Source of the DNA: Acanthosepion pharaonis
Lineage: Eukaryota; Mollusca; Cephalopoda; Sepiida; Sepiidae
NCBI GenBank assembly: GCA_903632075.3
Contig: CAHIKZ030005437.1
Span: 2,378,501-2,442,500, forward strand
DNA length: 64,000 nt
Direction: 5' to 3'
Below are positions 1 to 10,589 of the stretch, piece after piece (position 1 is the stretch's first letter; each line of letters begins with the position of its first letter). The translations under genes and the position numbers were made by a program. The notes under the pieces were generated by a model. The model was not told where the DNA came from and ran no database searches. It was given only the letters and a program-made list of their open reading frames with translations.

Positions 1-1473
1 GATTGACCGGCAAAACTCTACAGACCAAACACATTCATACTGTCGTATCAGAGAATTGAAACCTCAGATCACTGCAAATTTTGAGAAACTGATATAAAAC
101 TTGAGCGTGTTTTTTCCGTTCTGTACATGCTTGGCTACAATTGGGCATTGATCACAAGGTAAAATACTTTGAATATTGCTAGTAATATAACTCAGTAGAG
201 TTCCTTAATAATTCTCTCAATAAATGGAGAAACAAACGCGTCTTTCATTGATTTCTATCTTCTTGTGCATTAATACAAACAGAAAACAAACAACTGACAT
301 GCATAAAAACAGAATCAGTCATTTTGTATACTATCTCCTTTATCCATTATTTTGAATTTGCCTCAAGCTTTCCTAATACTTTCTCGACGCCCAAACTCCA
401 AAGCTTTGATGTCGTCGATAGAAGCAACGAAACATCCAGAGCACTTCGTAGATTTCTAAGCGCGTCACTGAACCCTCTAGGAATTCTTTTTTTCGCCTTT
501 TTATGTTTTTCATTATACCATGGTCACAAGGTGACATAGGGCATTCTTCAAAGCTTGCATTACTGGACGGTAACATCTTATGTAATCCACCAAGGACAAT
601 AAATTCTACCTGTTCTATAATAATTATCACTTCTTCATACGCTTTTCATATACTAAAATTAACAACTATTTCGGAACAGAAGTTATAATTATATTTTTTG
701 TTATAACATATTCTACAAACAGAAAAATATAAAGGAGTCTTTCACTTAGGTCTTAAAATAAACATTTTCTCCATCTGGGTGTATGAATGTCACATCAGAA
801 TATTATATATAGAATGAAAAACATGTTGATCTTTGTTCAAATCATTGAATTGTTGATGCAGATGTGTATATTCAAGGCGTACTATTTCAACTGACGAATG
901 ACGAAGCGACCAAATGTATATTCAGATGTGCTGCACACAGTATTAAAACTTAACAGAGACACAACTCTCGTAAGGAACAGTGTGTTGCTAAGCGACGACT
1001 GGGCAAGAAAGTTAACAAAAGACTGTAAGTCAATGATTAAATAGAAAATATATTCTGATTAGACATTTAGAATAAATAGCTGGACAGGCAACTATAAAAC
1101 CATACAAATACCAGAAGCAATTATAGGAGCAGAAGAATTTCCACAACGTTTTCTTGTACAGAAATTTGTTGGTATCTAAAGGATACCAGCAAATGGATAG
1201 GAATACAATAATACAGTGAATAAAAACATATTAAAATATAGTTCAGATTTGAAGTCATAAAGTCTGAGAAACACTTATATAAGACTAGAATGATGAAGTC
1301 TATAATTCTACATAGAATATAGATATTTGTCAGAAGGTAGCTATGTTTTACGTAAAGATACGATAACATGACACTCAGTAAGCATGAAGCTCACTACAGC
1401 AGTAACTAAGAACAAAGTACATAACCTCAGTGGAAACTTAAATAGCTTTTTACATGTATAACGATTTTATATA
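1..1473. other. AT-rich stretch without a recognised gene
   Basis: I recognise no element here. One open minus-strand frame at 373-630 (85 codons) has mixed, fairly polar composition (for example EECPMSPCDHG and YEVLWMFRCFYRRH). It could be a decayed transposon or a stray frame, and no family motif was recognised in it. The rest is AT-rich single-copy-looking sequence with frequent stops in all frames. Confidence 0.4.
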
Positions 1474-1515
1474 ACGTATATTTCTGCGTATATAACAACC
1501 TTTAAATCCCAACAG
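1474..1515 (+). repeat. Isolated terminal-repeat-like end of a DNA transposon
   Basis: The sequence TAACGTATATTTCTGCGTAT, followed by a stretch ending in AAATCCC, closely parallels the left end of the DNA transposon at 3056 (TAACGTATATTTTAGCGTAT, also followed by a stretch ending in ATTCCC). No matching right end follows, because the long composite repeat begins within a few tens of bases. It is read as a truncated end of the same family; a chance match in AT-rich DNA is possible. Confidence 0.35.
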
Positions 1516-2699
1516 TAATTGACTCACTTCAGATAATGCCAGATGAGCATTAAACACAATATCCTTAATGAGAAGCGTGGTGCATCGGATGATTGGCCTG
1601 ATAGATGACCTAGCCACCAAATTCACATCAACGACCCACGCCGGGCATGTACACGCGTCGGAAAATAGCATAAGAAGCAGATATATAAACACCCACCCGG
1701 GAGGGAAGAGGACAATCTGTTGCTTCCACATGAGAATTTAGGGTCCATTTTAGGATATTACCCTGGAAGAAAAAATACCCACACGTCGGTTGTAACTGAT
1801 AAATTCCAGAGTCAAACAAAGTGTAAATACACTTTACGCATGAGGCATTACGCCTTGCATTTTTATTAACAATGTACGATGGCAAGGTTAAAGTAAGTGA
1901 CAAATTCTAAAACAAGAATTTTGAGCTGAAAATGACGACTGTAGGAAATTAAATAATTTATTTCAGTTAATAGTTCTGAAAAATTTCATTTTCAAACGTA
2001 TAAATGAAATCCGATAAATGTATCATGTGTTGATGTTTCCCAAAGTTTTCTAACAGCAAGGCTATAAAAAGAACGTTTAAAAGTGTACAAATATTAATGT
2101 ATTTCAAAAGAATTTTGTTGAAGCGAACAGAGATCTTGAATTTAATGTATTTTTGTTACAAAAATATATTAAATTATATATTCTGAGTACAGCTGCGCCG
2201 TGATTAGAATATCACAATTTGATGCTTAAAAACAAATGTGTGGAAGAGTGATAAGATCAAATATTCTATTTCTAAAAGAAATGCATATGTTTTAATATTT
2301 AAAGTTTTAAAGAAATAATGAAAATTAAAAATTATTATGACAATTGCGTACAACTGAAATAGTAATTAATATTGTCAAATCTTTAAGATTTGTTTATCAC
2401 GTTAAGCGTCAATCAGTGTCGGGTTTAGACATTGTGGCGGCTTTATATATAAGCATTTGGAATTAAAAAGTGAAAGTAAATTCTACTTCAGACATCTTCC
2501 TTTAAGCGTAAAGGCTCTAAGTTGCTTATAAATATGGCCACGGTGATAACTTGTGTCTATCTAAGTGGCCGGTTTAATTAGATTTGTGTCTCTAATGTAA
2601 GTCAAAACAGAAACAGAAATATTATCAAAAAATATTTACCTCTTAAAAAAATTTGACAGCAATACTAGTGGTAAATGCAAGTAAGTAATAAGTATTTTC

Positions 2700-2776
2700 A
2701 TCTGCATTAAATACGACACAAACATAAAAACTGAATGTGGCTGTCGGATCCTCATACATCGAAATCGACGGGAGAG

Positions 2777-2777
<1 letters not shown>
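2700..2777 (+). mobile_element. 3' end of a zinc-finger-type LINE
   Basis: AAACATAAAAACTGAATG and the following GGATCCTCATACATCGAAA match, in reverse complement, the 3' end of the LINE remnant at 18180-18535, where the same words follow the frame ending in RQKHKN. The tail runs directly into a (TA)n array. Only the last few codons and part of the 3' untranslated region remain. Confidence 0.5.

Positions 2778-2868
<91 letters not shown>
2778..2868. repeat. (TA)n microsatellite, about 90 bp
   Basis: Uninterrupted alternating T and A directly after the LINE 3' end inside composite repeat copy 1. The tyrosine-isoleucine open frame across it is an artefact. Confidence 0.98.
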
Positions 2869-2871
<3 letters not shown>

Positions 2872-2998
2872 TCAAACGTTATTACAGTTGACATTTCGTA
2901 TTTGAAATACCCACGCCATTTTTATTTATCAATGTGTAGTATAATAAAGTCTGAAGTAATAAAAACGGGAGATTAAAATAAATACATTAATTCTTTAG

Positions 2999-2999
<1 letters not shown>

Positions 3000-3055
<56 letters not shown>
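3000..3055. repeat. (AT)n microsatellite
   Basis: Pure AT dinucleotides at the right end of composite repeat copy 1. The DNA transposon starting at 3056 abuts it, consistent with insertion at a TA target. Confidence 0.97.
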
Positions 3056-3056
<1 letters not shown>

Positions 3057-4203
3057 CGTATATTTTAGCGTATGAGACGAAATTTAAAATTTAATTCCCA
3101 AAAATCACCTTTAAAAATTGGTGGGGGGCCGTCTTATACTACAATTAGATGTTTGTAGGTAGGCTAACCTCTGTCTCGGTGCGATAAGCAATAGCATACA
3201 TGAAAAGATTAACATTATCAAATAAACTGGTAACAAAGGTAATAAAAATATTTTTACCTTATACATTATTGGCATAACTTCATAATAAATTGCCTGTTCG
3301 AAAAATAATTGTATATCAATGAAATCAACTTGGGTCCATGCAAGCTCAGCTGAGAAAATGCAAACATAGAGTTATAATTGCATTCACAGAAACCTTTATC
3401 TTTCGCTAAACTTTCAATAATTATCATGGTAGTGTTAATTACGACAGTAAAAACATATAGAATAACATAATATTAATTGCTCATTGACAATTCATTATCA
3501 TTTTATTGTTCAATAATAACACAATTTAGGATTACATACAGCCTTTATTTTTTAAATAAAAATCCTTTTACCGTAGTTCCATTGAAAACTTTTAGAATAT
3601 TATCTAGCAGCAGCAGCAACACAGTTGTTCGATTCATTGGCTACTTCAATAACTTTCAGTTTAACCCTCGCTTCATACTTTCATTGTTTTGCTAGTGGTT
3701 CCATGACTGATATGGGTATAAATCAACAATAAATTTCAACTGGCTCAGACAGAAGTTAGGAAGAGATTGAATAAAAAGTGTTAAAATGGGAATGTACTAT
3801 TATTGTACATTATCGTACTGTTATTATCGGTATTTTGTGATTATCGCTGAATTATAAATAAATTGCCATTAATACACCGAGGCTGTTTGCAACTGTTTAG
3901 TTATAGGAAAAGAAGAAGAATCAGTATTCGCAAGAGATCACGTGATGAAACGTAAAAAAAACTATGGTTTCCCTTTTAGGGTACGTGTGTAAGAAAAAAA
4001 TTATATAGAATCGGTTTTATTCGTTTAATTTGAATTTATAAGGATTCAGTAAGTAAGAACATTTCCAATAATATCATCTTATCAATAATATCATCAATAA
4101 GCAATTGTCTTATACTACAGGTATAGGATAAATCCATGAAAATTTAATATATTTTTTGACCTCGTTTTACCTATAAGTCGCCTTATACGCGGAAATATGC
4201 GGT
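3056..4203. mobile_element. Non-autonomous DNA transposon with inverted terminal repeats
   Basis: The left end (CGTATATTTTAGCGTATGAG, continuing ACG) and the reverse complement of the right end (CGCATATTTCCGCGTATAAG, continuing GCG) match at 18 of 23 positions. Both sides carry the subterminal word GTCTTATACTACA (around 3131 and 4108), and the right end terminates in GCGGTA. Length is about 1.15 kb and no transposase frame is visible, so it is an internally deleted or MITE-like copy. The left flank is an (AT)n array, which fits a TA target site. The CGTATAAGACG-type terminus is widespread in animal DNA transposons, but I do not assign a superfamily. Confidence 0.6.
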
Positions 4204-4435
4204 AATTAGTTCTTAAGGCATCCTTTATTCCCGGGAGTCTCTATCAGGGTAGACATGTAATCCCTATTTCAGAGGCATGTTCAGGTAGATTATTCGATGC
4301 CAACAGAGCCAAGTGGCGGTTTATAGTATATCAATGCTGAACGGACCATACTAACAGTTTTGGAAAGACAGCGCTTAATTTGTCGTGATTAGTAGTTGAA
4401 CGAAAATGTTCAGTCACGATGGCTTGTGACTTTGT
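4204..4435. other. Unassigned sequence between transposon and SINE
   Basis: Moderate-complexity sequence without a clear frame. It may be the downstream body of the minus-strand SINE that follows, since no sharp boundary is visible. Confidence 0.3.
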
Positions 4436-4682
4436 GCTAGCATAAGCATCGACAAATTTTGAGCAGATTTGTCTACATAATTTCACTCACAAGGCATAGG
4501 TCAAGTAGTAGTATGGTTTTCTGGCTTTTGCCAATAATGCCGCATGCTTGGTTCGTCTCCTACAGACTGATATTATCAAGGAGTCACCTCCTTAACAAAT
4601 CGACCATAGTGAGATTCGAACTTAAGGTCTCATGATCGAAACGCTAACGTTCTAACCACTGGGCCACTAGGTTTTGCGAATG
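4436..4682 (-). mobile_element. tRNA-derived SINE
   Basis: On the minus strand from about 4682 the sequence starts like a tRNA: a box A match TGGCCCAGTGG (4655-4665) and a box B match AGTTCGAATCT (4611-4621) at tRNA-like spacing. These are the internal RNA polymerase III promoter elements. The sequence then continues into a non-tRNA body containing GACCTATGCCTTGTGAGTGA, so this is a SINE and not a tRNA gene. The cloverleaf is degenerate. Confidence 0.75.
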
Positions 4683-5379
4683 TTTAATTTAATGCTCCGA
4701 TTTTTATTATATATATATATAGAAAATAAGAAAAAAATAACTGACAAATATTTGAATCAATTTCATTTTTAAGAATGTGTTCATTTATTTTAATGAGCGA
4801 AATAGCAAATTCTACTTGCAAAGGAAAATAAATCAATAATGAGGGTTGTATGTTAGCGGCAACTAGATTTGAAACCAGAAGACAAGGTTTCGGATCGTCT
4901 TGCTGCTCTGAAATTATTTTACCGTTGTGCCAGTCACTTGTTTCGTTATAAACATTTTTGCCTTAAAAAATGAATACTTCTTTCGTTAGGAAAAAAAATA
5001 ATGATTAAGGACCAAATTGTTCACTTTTTTTGTTAGGCATTGAATATCGAGGAAAATAGAATTATACGGGGTCAGGAATACAAGCACTGCTGACAGACTA
5101 GAGTATTATAGAGAAATATAAATTCTTGTTTACATTTTGAATGACGGTAGAAATCTTTTTTAGAAGTTCATCGAAATAGCTACGTGGTCATGAATGTTAT
5201 ATTAACACGTTTTTCTCTAATTAGGTCGAGTAGCAAGGTAGAATACCTCATTAATGAAAGCTACTGGACATTGTACAACATTGATTCTCAATGAAGAGGT
5301 ATTCTAACTTGTTGAGAAGATTTTAGAGGGGAATTAGACTACATATTCAAATTGTTACAATATTTGGTGCATTGGAAGT
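4683..5379. other. AT-rich stretch, nothing recognised
   Basis: Contains only a short (TA)n run near 4709-4722 and AT-rich sequence. No family motif or credible frame is seen. Confidence 0.5.
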
Positions 5380-5800
5380 GGAGAATGGTAATGCTAATAT
5401 TAGCCGTTTCCCTACAAGGAAATGTCTGGCATTCATGGACCGAGCAGCCAGTTGAAATTTATAAAATCATTCTATTAAGACAATTTTTTTTAGAAAAACA
5501 GGTTATCGCTCTTTCCAGTACTGATAGCTGTTTCCTTTCTAACCATTTATTTGAAGTAAGGCGGAGTGTCAACATCTTCATTATGTCAATCTTTGCTCTT
5601 CGAGTTTCATGTGCTATCCATTTTAGCTGTTGCTGCTGTTGATAGTCCTCAATTATGTTATTTAGTGCAGTACTTTGTTCGTGATTATGCAGCAATAGTC
5701 TACAATGTTTAAAAGATGGTCTTTGCCAAGACCCCAGGCTCCACTTGCTCAAAACCATTTTAATCATTGATCATAGAAAACAGTTGCATACAGTTGACAG
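5380..5800 (-). pseudogene. LINE C-terminal fragment (family C)
   Basis: Minus-strand frame 5459-5767 contains LKWIAHETRRAKIDIMKML followed by ERKQLSVLERAI. The same region occurs at 7310-7800, 21555-21965, 37700-37960 and, shortened, at 9825-9925. The KWIAHxTRRE-x-I-KMLTF pattern resembles the region downstream of the fingers and palm in Jockey/RTE-type reverse transcriptases, where KFLGH- or KWLGH-like motifs occur. No catalytic motif is included, so this is a 5'-truncated dead copy. The glutamine run here (QQQQQ) reflects a CTG-like microsatellite. The LINE assignment is moderately sure, the clade is not. Confidence 0.6.
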
Positions 5801-6236
5801 TTTGCATATTTCTGAATGGGTTTGTTACCATGCATGACATCTACACGAAATTCTCAGTCTGATGTGGCTATTTAAGAACATAACTCGACTTTTTAGATTG
5901 ATGTTTTTATTTTATAGTTATGTGCAGAGTTGGGGAAAACTACTTTTAGCGAGACCAATGACATTCTGAAATAGGATGAAAAGAGTTCATGGTGACAAAG
6001 GAGTTTCCGTAGTATGCAGCACACTTTATTCCCAAATCAATTTCTAACAATTAAGAAAAATCATTTTTCGAACTGCCGGTATTATTAGTTTTTCTTTGTC
6101 ATTTCCTTTCGAAAATAATTATTAATTTTACGGCTTATCAACCTAAATTTATTTTGAATTATAAGAATAATTCATTTTTACGAGTGGATATAGCTTTAGT
6201 AATGACTTGAAAATAACAATGATTTTTCATATTCTT
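5801..6236. other. AT-rich stretch, nothing recognised
   Basis: Possibly contains upstream remains of the preceding LINE (minus strand), but frames are closed and no motif can be read. Confidence 0.45.
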
Positions 6237-6362
6237 TAACCCATAGCTGAAGAGATGAATTAATGCCTTTCTCGAGGATATTTGTCCATATGTGAATGTT
6301 GCCAACCCGACTGGAATATGAACTCAGCTCTCCGATTTCGCATTCCGGCTCCATTACACCAC
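6237..6362 (-). mobile_element. SINE family A, partial head
   Basis: The plus-strand string CCCATAGCTGAAGAGATGA followed by TTTCTCGAGGATATTTGT aligns with the same section of the SINE at 51014-51365 (minus). The tRNA-like head is at the high-coordinate end, with a degenerate box B (GAGTTCATATTCC in minus orientation). The LINE-derived tail is missing. Confidence 0.55.
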
Positions 6363-7090
6363 CAGAACATACAGAAAACTAGCGAACAGTTCGAAATAAA
6401 ATTATGTTTCATTATCAGGTAAATCATCCATGTTTGTTTATGTTTTTTTGTTATTACGGTAGATAATATAATTATTGTTTAAAACTTCATATAAAATCCT
6501 GCATGCTATATTACTCCACTAGTTAGCAATTTATTAGACTAAAGATATATCTGTTATCCGTCTACGACAGCGATGTGGGAAATATGTTTATTTATCAAAA
6601 GAAAAAGAGGAATAGACGCCATGATTTTTAGTCCATGCGCGGCAGACCATTAACGGCGAGTTTTACTTTAATTTACATGCATTAATTTATGATGCATCCT
6701 AAGTTTTTCTGGAAGTGTACTAAGAGTTCAAAACCAACCAAACCCCATCAATAGGGTAAACATTGTTACGTAACCTATGATGACCAATCAGAATAAAAGT
6801 ATATGGTAATTCAAAATAACGTGGCAACATACAGTAAGTACAATCTATTAGTGCACTAAAGTTATGATTAGATTAAATTATAATCCAATATAACTAATTA
6901 CGTTCTAATTTTACAGTAAAATTAAAAATTACAAATGTCAAATTCTAAATTTAATCGAGCATCAACTTTAAAATTATTACAAAATTATTTTGAATTTCAG
7001 CGTATTAGATATATTTTATTATTCAATTAACCTATATTTCGCTCTACAAATATACTTATTAAAATATAATTAGTCTATCGCTTTTGATTA
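6363..7090. other. AT-rich stretch, nothing recognised
   Basis: Long AT-rich stretch with no recognisable repeat family and no credible frame. Confidence 0.5.
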
Positions 7091-7139
7091 TCCTACTCTC
7101 TCTCTCTAAATACAGGTATTACTACTCTTCTCTCTTTCT

Positions 7140-7207
<68 letters not shown>
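7091..7207. repeat. (CT)n then (AT)n compound microsatellite
   Basis: Short CT runs from about 7095, a (CT)12 run at 7141-7164, then (AT)n to about 7207. Confidence 0.95.
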
Positions 7208-7210
<3 letters not shown>

Positions 7211-7309
7211 GTATTAGGCAATTGGTAAGTGGGAAAATTCTGTGTTAAGCGTTTCCTCTTCTAGAACTTCGGACTAAAAGAATTTTTTATTGATAGAATT
7301 CTACACGTA

Positions 7310-7800
7310 TCATTGTAATAGTAGATGTTTTCTTATAAAGAAACATTTAGCATTCATAGACAGAGCAGCTTGTACTACTGTCGATTGAAATTTATAAAAA
7401 TCTTTCTATTAAAACAATTTTTTAGGAAAATAATTTTCTCAACTCCAGTAATTGTTATCGCTTTTTCCGGTATTGAGGGAGGGCTTCCTTCCTAAAGTTT
7501 TATTTGAATTCGTGTGGAATGTCAACATCTTGATTATATCATTATTTTCTCTTCGAGTTACATGTGCTATCCATTTTAGTAGTAACCATTCTTGATACTC
7601 CTCATGTGATGTGGTTTCTTTTATCAGTTCTTTGTGATTCTGTAGCTCCAATTCCCATGGTTCTAAGAACTGTGGTCTTCGCCAAGATTCACGGACCTCA
7701 CAGGCTCAAAGCCATTTTTAGTAATTGATCTCAGAAATCTGTTGTATACAGCTGATAGTTTACCTATTACTGAACGGGTTTGGCGTCATACATGATATCC
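7310..7800 (-). pseudogene. LINE C-terminal fragment (family C)
   Basis: Second copy of the family seen at 5380-5800. The minus-strand frame 7439-7651 reads LLKWIAHVTRRENNDIIKML and then GRKPSLNTGKS. The nucleotide alignment with the first copy includes the shared landmarks CATGTGCTATCCATTTTAG, GAAATTTATAAAA and the word CATTCAT near the low-coordinate end. It is truncated and frame-broken outside this core. Confidence 0.6.
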
Positions 7801-8125
7801 ATTCACAATATCAATTCTCCGTGGAAATATAACAAATGAATATATGATCATAGTTTACGCCTCTTTTGCTAATGGCGATGGACAGAGACCATTATATTTC
7901 ATGTGTGACGAGAATATTTATGAATAGATAGATAAGGTGGAGCAGTTACACCTATTGTTAATTTTAGCATTCACCAATCAATATATTAATAGAAAAATAG
8001 ATACCTATATGCATACATACATTGTGCGCTAAGTATATGAGAACATGTTTTTAGCAGCCTATAGATTGAAGATGACCTAATGTAATGTTAGCCGCCAAAT
8101 ATTAACATTGTAATTTCTTTTTCAG

Positions 8126-8266
8126 ACGTATCAAAGCATTAACCTGACAGCTTCCAACCCTACAGGGGAAATGAAAAGACAAGCCGTGTTTGTGGATGTT
8201 GCTTACAACAACAGTGACTTCGAGGTTTGCGAGAGTCCTGAAAATGTCGAGGTGACTGATAAGTGA
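8126..8266 (+). CDS. Candidate host exon resembling the end of a PKD domain
   Basis: A textbook 3' splice site precedes this island: a branch-point-like TATTAAC near 8098, a pyrimidine run, and TTTTTCAG ending at 8125. From 8126 the phase-0 frame reads TYQSINLTASNPTGE, then FVDVAYNNSDFEVCE, and stops at TGA 8264-8266. The Y-x-x-x-x-LTASNPxG pattern followed by a V-x-V strand matches the C-terminal half of PKD (polycystic kidney disease) beta-sandwich domains of extracellular proteins such as polycystin-1 relatives; this is my reading of the motif, not a search result. Alternatively the exon ends at the donor GAG/GTGACT (8251/8252). No partner exon was recognised nearby, which fits long cephalopod introns. 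Single-exon fragments can also be pseudogenic. Confidence 0.5.
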   Translation, partial: TYQSINLTASNPTGEMKRQAVFVDVAYNNSDFEVCESPENVEVTDK

Positions 8267-8267
8267 C

Positions 8268-8690
8268 TCTTAACAGTTATCCAAAACGATGCACAGAAAG
8301 TTCAGTTTATCTGTGATGAGCTCTGTCATCAGCAACGATAGCCCTGTAATGTCGATTTCTTCCAGCATAGTCTTCAGTCAATTCCACCGTCTCCATCGCG
8401 CTGCTGAACACGGCATCGTGGTACTGGGCGTAATTCTTACGTCAGAATTCCTTCAATTCCGTCTTCTATATTATGTGCCCTCCTAGTTGTAGTTTGAATC
8501 CTTTACCTTGTTGCATCTGGCACGTCGTCTTGAAGGAGAACAACCAACTGTTCGACAATGCAATGGACACGTTGAAAGCCACCGTCTTGGACGTAATGAA
8601 TATAAACATCCATCCAAAGATTCAATCTCTCCAGAGAGCGCATCGTGACTCTCCTCGATGTTGAAGGCGATTTTATTGAAGAACTTTTTA
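8268..8690 (-). pseudogene. Unidentified GC-richer, coding-like block
   Basis: This block is clearly less AT-rich than its surroundings. Read on the minus strand it has a near-continuous frame with few interruptions: FNKIAFNIEESHDALSGE, a frameshift, TSKTVAFNVSIALSNSW, QGKGFKLQLGGH, then after two stops KNYAQYHDAVFSSAMETVE and GRNRHYRAIVADDRAHHR. A plus-strand frame (8473-8664, including QLFDNAMDTLKATVLDVMN) is also open, so the strand is not certain. I do not recognise the family. It could be a decayed retrogene, an unknown transposon gene, or 3' untranslated sequence of the exon just upstream. Confidence 0.35.
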
Positions 8691-9215
8691 TTTTTTTTAA
8701 AGTTTGACATGTACAAGAATCTTTTCGAAATATATGGTTTATTTTCTTGTTGAATGTATTTGTTTTTCGCTGTTATAATTTCTTCACATGGCGTACTCTG
8801 TACATAATGGCTGAATACGCAAAAAGAGTTTGAGCCTTCTCTACATGTATATAATTGTATGTTTGCAATTATATATGCATGTGTAAATGCATATTTATAT
8901 ACGTGTACCGGCACATCTAAAAGACACACAGAGACTCATAAGTGTTGATATTCCGCTAAATAAAAACAACACACACATGCACATATATCTACTGAGAGAC
9001 AGCAAAGATATGCACACGTAGAAATAATTTCAAACTCTACTGACTAACTACTTGTGTAAGTTCCTACTAAAATCTCTGTTGAAAACAGGCTTTTTAACAT
9101 CCCTGGTCATTTAATCATTGTCAGACAATATTTCGTTGTCTTGAATTATGACTGAATAAGAAAAAATGAAAGAATAGTAAATGTCATGATTTTTGTGAGC
9201 ATTTACTTCACTTCA
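8691..9215. other. AT-rich stretch, nothing recognised
   Basis: Short CA-rich runs near 8970-8985 and an AATAAA at 8959-8964 (a possible polyadenylation signal for a plus-strand transcript). No other structure is seen. Confidence 0.4.
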
Positions 9216-9539
9216 TCAAATATGGCGTATAGGTATAATTAAAAAATGCAAGCCACAATCTTTTAACAGAAATATAAATCTCCTATGAGAAATGACCTTC
9301 AAAACCGGATATTGACTACGGTTCAAACTACTGGCTTCAGACACAGAATTGGCATTACACGAAAGGTTTAGTTGATCCACGAAAACACAGTTAGATTGAA
9401 AATAAACAGGCAGGCCGTCAGAAATATCTAAGCGTGTATTAAGTGTGTTGATATGAAGACAACCATGAAGATAAGAGCCGAGCAAGAGAAAGAAACAGAT
9501 TGCTATTAAAAAAGAAAACAGATTTATTTCGATACCCAC
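9216..9539 (-). CDS. Unassigned frame: possible exon or small secreted protein
   Basis: A 107-codon minus-strand frame. Its N-terminus reads INLFSFLIAICFFLLLGSYL, a good signal-peptide-like hydrophobic stretch, followed by a polar segment with cysteines (SNCVFVDQLNLSCNANSVSE). The DNA of the hydrophobic start is also an excellent splice acceptor on the same strand (TTTTCTTTTTTAATAG, AG at 9504-9503), so the true start could be an exon boundary at 9502. Only poor donor candidates were seen. No family was recognised; an Ig-like cysteine spacing is a loose suggestion only. Confidence 0.28.
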   Translation of the reverse strand: MGIEINLFSFLIAICFFLLLGSYLHGCLHINTLNTRLDISDGLPVYFQSNCVFVDQLNLSCNANSVSEASSLNRSQYPVLKVISHRRFIFLLKDCGLHFLIIPIRHI

Positions 9540-9824
9540 GCATACGGAGACATAAATACATGAATTTATTAACCTATCTTGAATATACTGGTTTTATGGA
9601 TAGAAATGAAGAATTATTTTACAAAAATAAATACATAACAAATAATAAAGGATATAAGCAGTAACGAAATGTTATATTCACGTCTTTCTGGTTGCTTACT
9701 AGATAAAGTTGGTATATATTTCTGTTCAGTCACTGCATGTTTAAGTACTGTTACAACTGCAAAAGAAGACCTTGTAACAGTCTTCGAAACCTGTCTTAAT
9801 TATTCGTTTATAGTATTGGTATTG
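9540..9824. other. AT-rich stretch, nothing recognised
   Basis: No frame or repeat motif seen. Confidence 0.45.
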
Positions 9825-9925
9825 ATAATATTAGCCGTTTCCTTATAAGGAAACATTTGGCATTCATTGAACGAGCAACCAGAGCTGCTGTCGATTGAAA
9901 TTTATAAAATCTTTCGATCGAACTC
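9825..9925 (-). mobile_element. LINE family C 3' stub
   Basis: ATATTAGCCGTTTCCTTATA (9830-9849) and the following CATTTGGCATTCATTGAACG align with the low-coordinate ends of the copies at 5380 and 7310. Homology stops shortly before the (CA)n array at 9988. Confidence 0.6.
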
Positions 9926-9985
9926 GCTATTCCGCAGTAAGGTATCTAGCGAGACAAGTTTGGTATTACACGACGCCGGAGTGTT

Positions 9986-9987
<2 letters not shown>

Positions 9988-10071
<84 letters not shown>
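9988..10071. repeat. (CA)n microsatellite, 84 bp
   Basis: Perfect CA dinucleotide run. The histidine-threonine frames across it are artefacts. Confidence 0.98.
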
Positions 10072-10072
<1 letters not shown>

Positions 10073-10589
10073 CAATATATAAATACTTAAGGATTTGAAG
10101 CTATAGATATAGACTGATAAAAAGGAGGCTATAAATTTGTGAAAATAAATAGAACCTGTTGTATATACGTCGTGAGGATATTATTTTCTTTATTTAGTTT
10201 TTATATTTGAAGCAATCATATCATAGATATTCGAAAAAGAAAATTTAACTGATATGTACACAACAGCAATGCGCAGTTGTAGATCACAAACACAGCAGCG
10301 TGGACAAAGAATATAAATGCCCAATTTGTTTATGTCGAGCCGACCACGTTTTATTATATGTCAATATAATTTTTATGTAATGCATATTGATTTTCAGCCT
10401 AATTTGCATTGTAAAATAAATATTAAACCAAACACATTCAACCGTCCAATTATATTATATCCGTATACCATGGATGCCACAGATACACTGCTAAATATAT
10501 TTTCTCTCTTCATATATTTTTTAAACATCTATTATAGCTCGAGTATTATCTATTATTTTTTATTTTTTAAAATCATTTTACCCCTAGCA
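10072..10589. other. AT-rich stretch, nothing recognised
   Basis: A 93-codon plus-strand frame at 10317-10598 is compositionally biased (F, I, Y, L) and shows no family motif. It is treated as chance. Confidence 0.45.

Larger units (their letters stand above)
1510..3000. repeat. Long composite dispersed repeat, copy 1
   Basis: This block aligns almost continuously with 40635-41992 in the same orientation. Shared landmarks are ACTCACTTCAGATAATGC near the left end, a stretch including CACCCACCCGGGAGGGAAG, the block GTCAATCAGTGTCGGGTTTA, and a right end near TTAATTCTTTA before an (AT)n tract. Most positions match outside indels. Neither copy holds a long open frame and no terminal inverted repeat is obvious. 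Between about 2640 and 2868 this copy carries a LINE 3' end plus a (TA)n tract that differ from the matching interval of copy 2. It could be a non-autonomous transposon or a segmental duplicate of older repeat DNA; class unknown. Confidence 0.85.

Noticed and set aside
2737..2976. Open frame dominated by Tyr-Ile repeats
   Set aside because: It is (TA)n translated. The same applies to frames over other TA, CA and GA arrays (for example 31570-31787, 42372-42663, 63033-63348).
4592..4682. Possible tRNA gene on the minus strand
   Set aside because: Boxes A and B are good but the cloverleaf does not close and the sequence continues into a SINE body.
9867..10098. His-Thr repeat frames
   Set aside because: Read-through of the (CA)n microsatellite.
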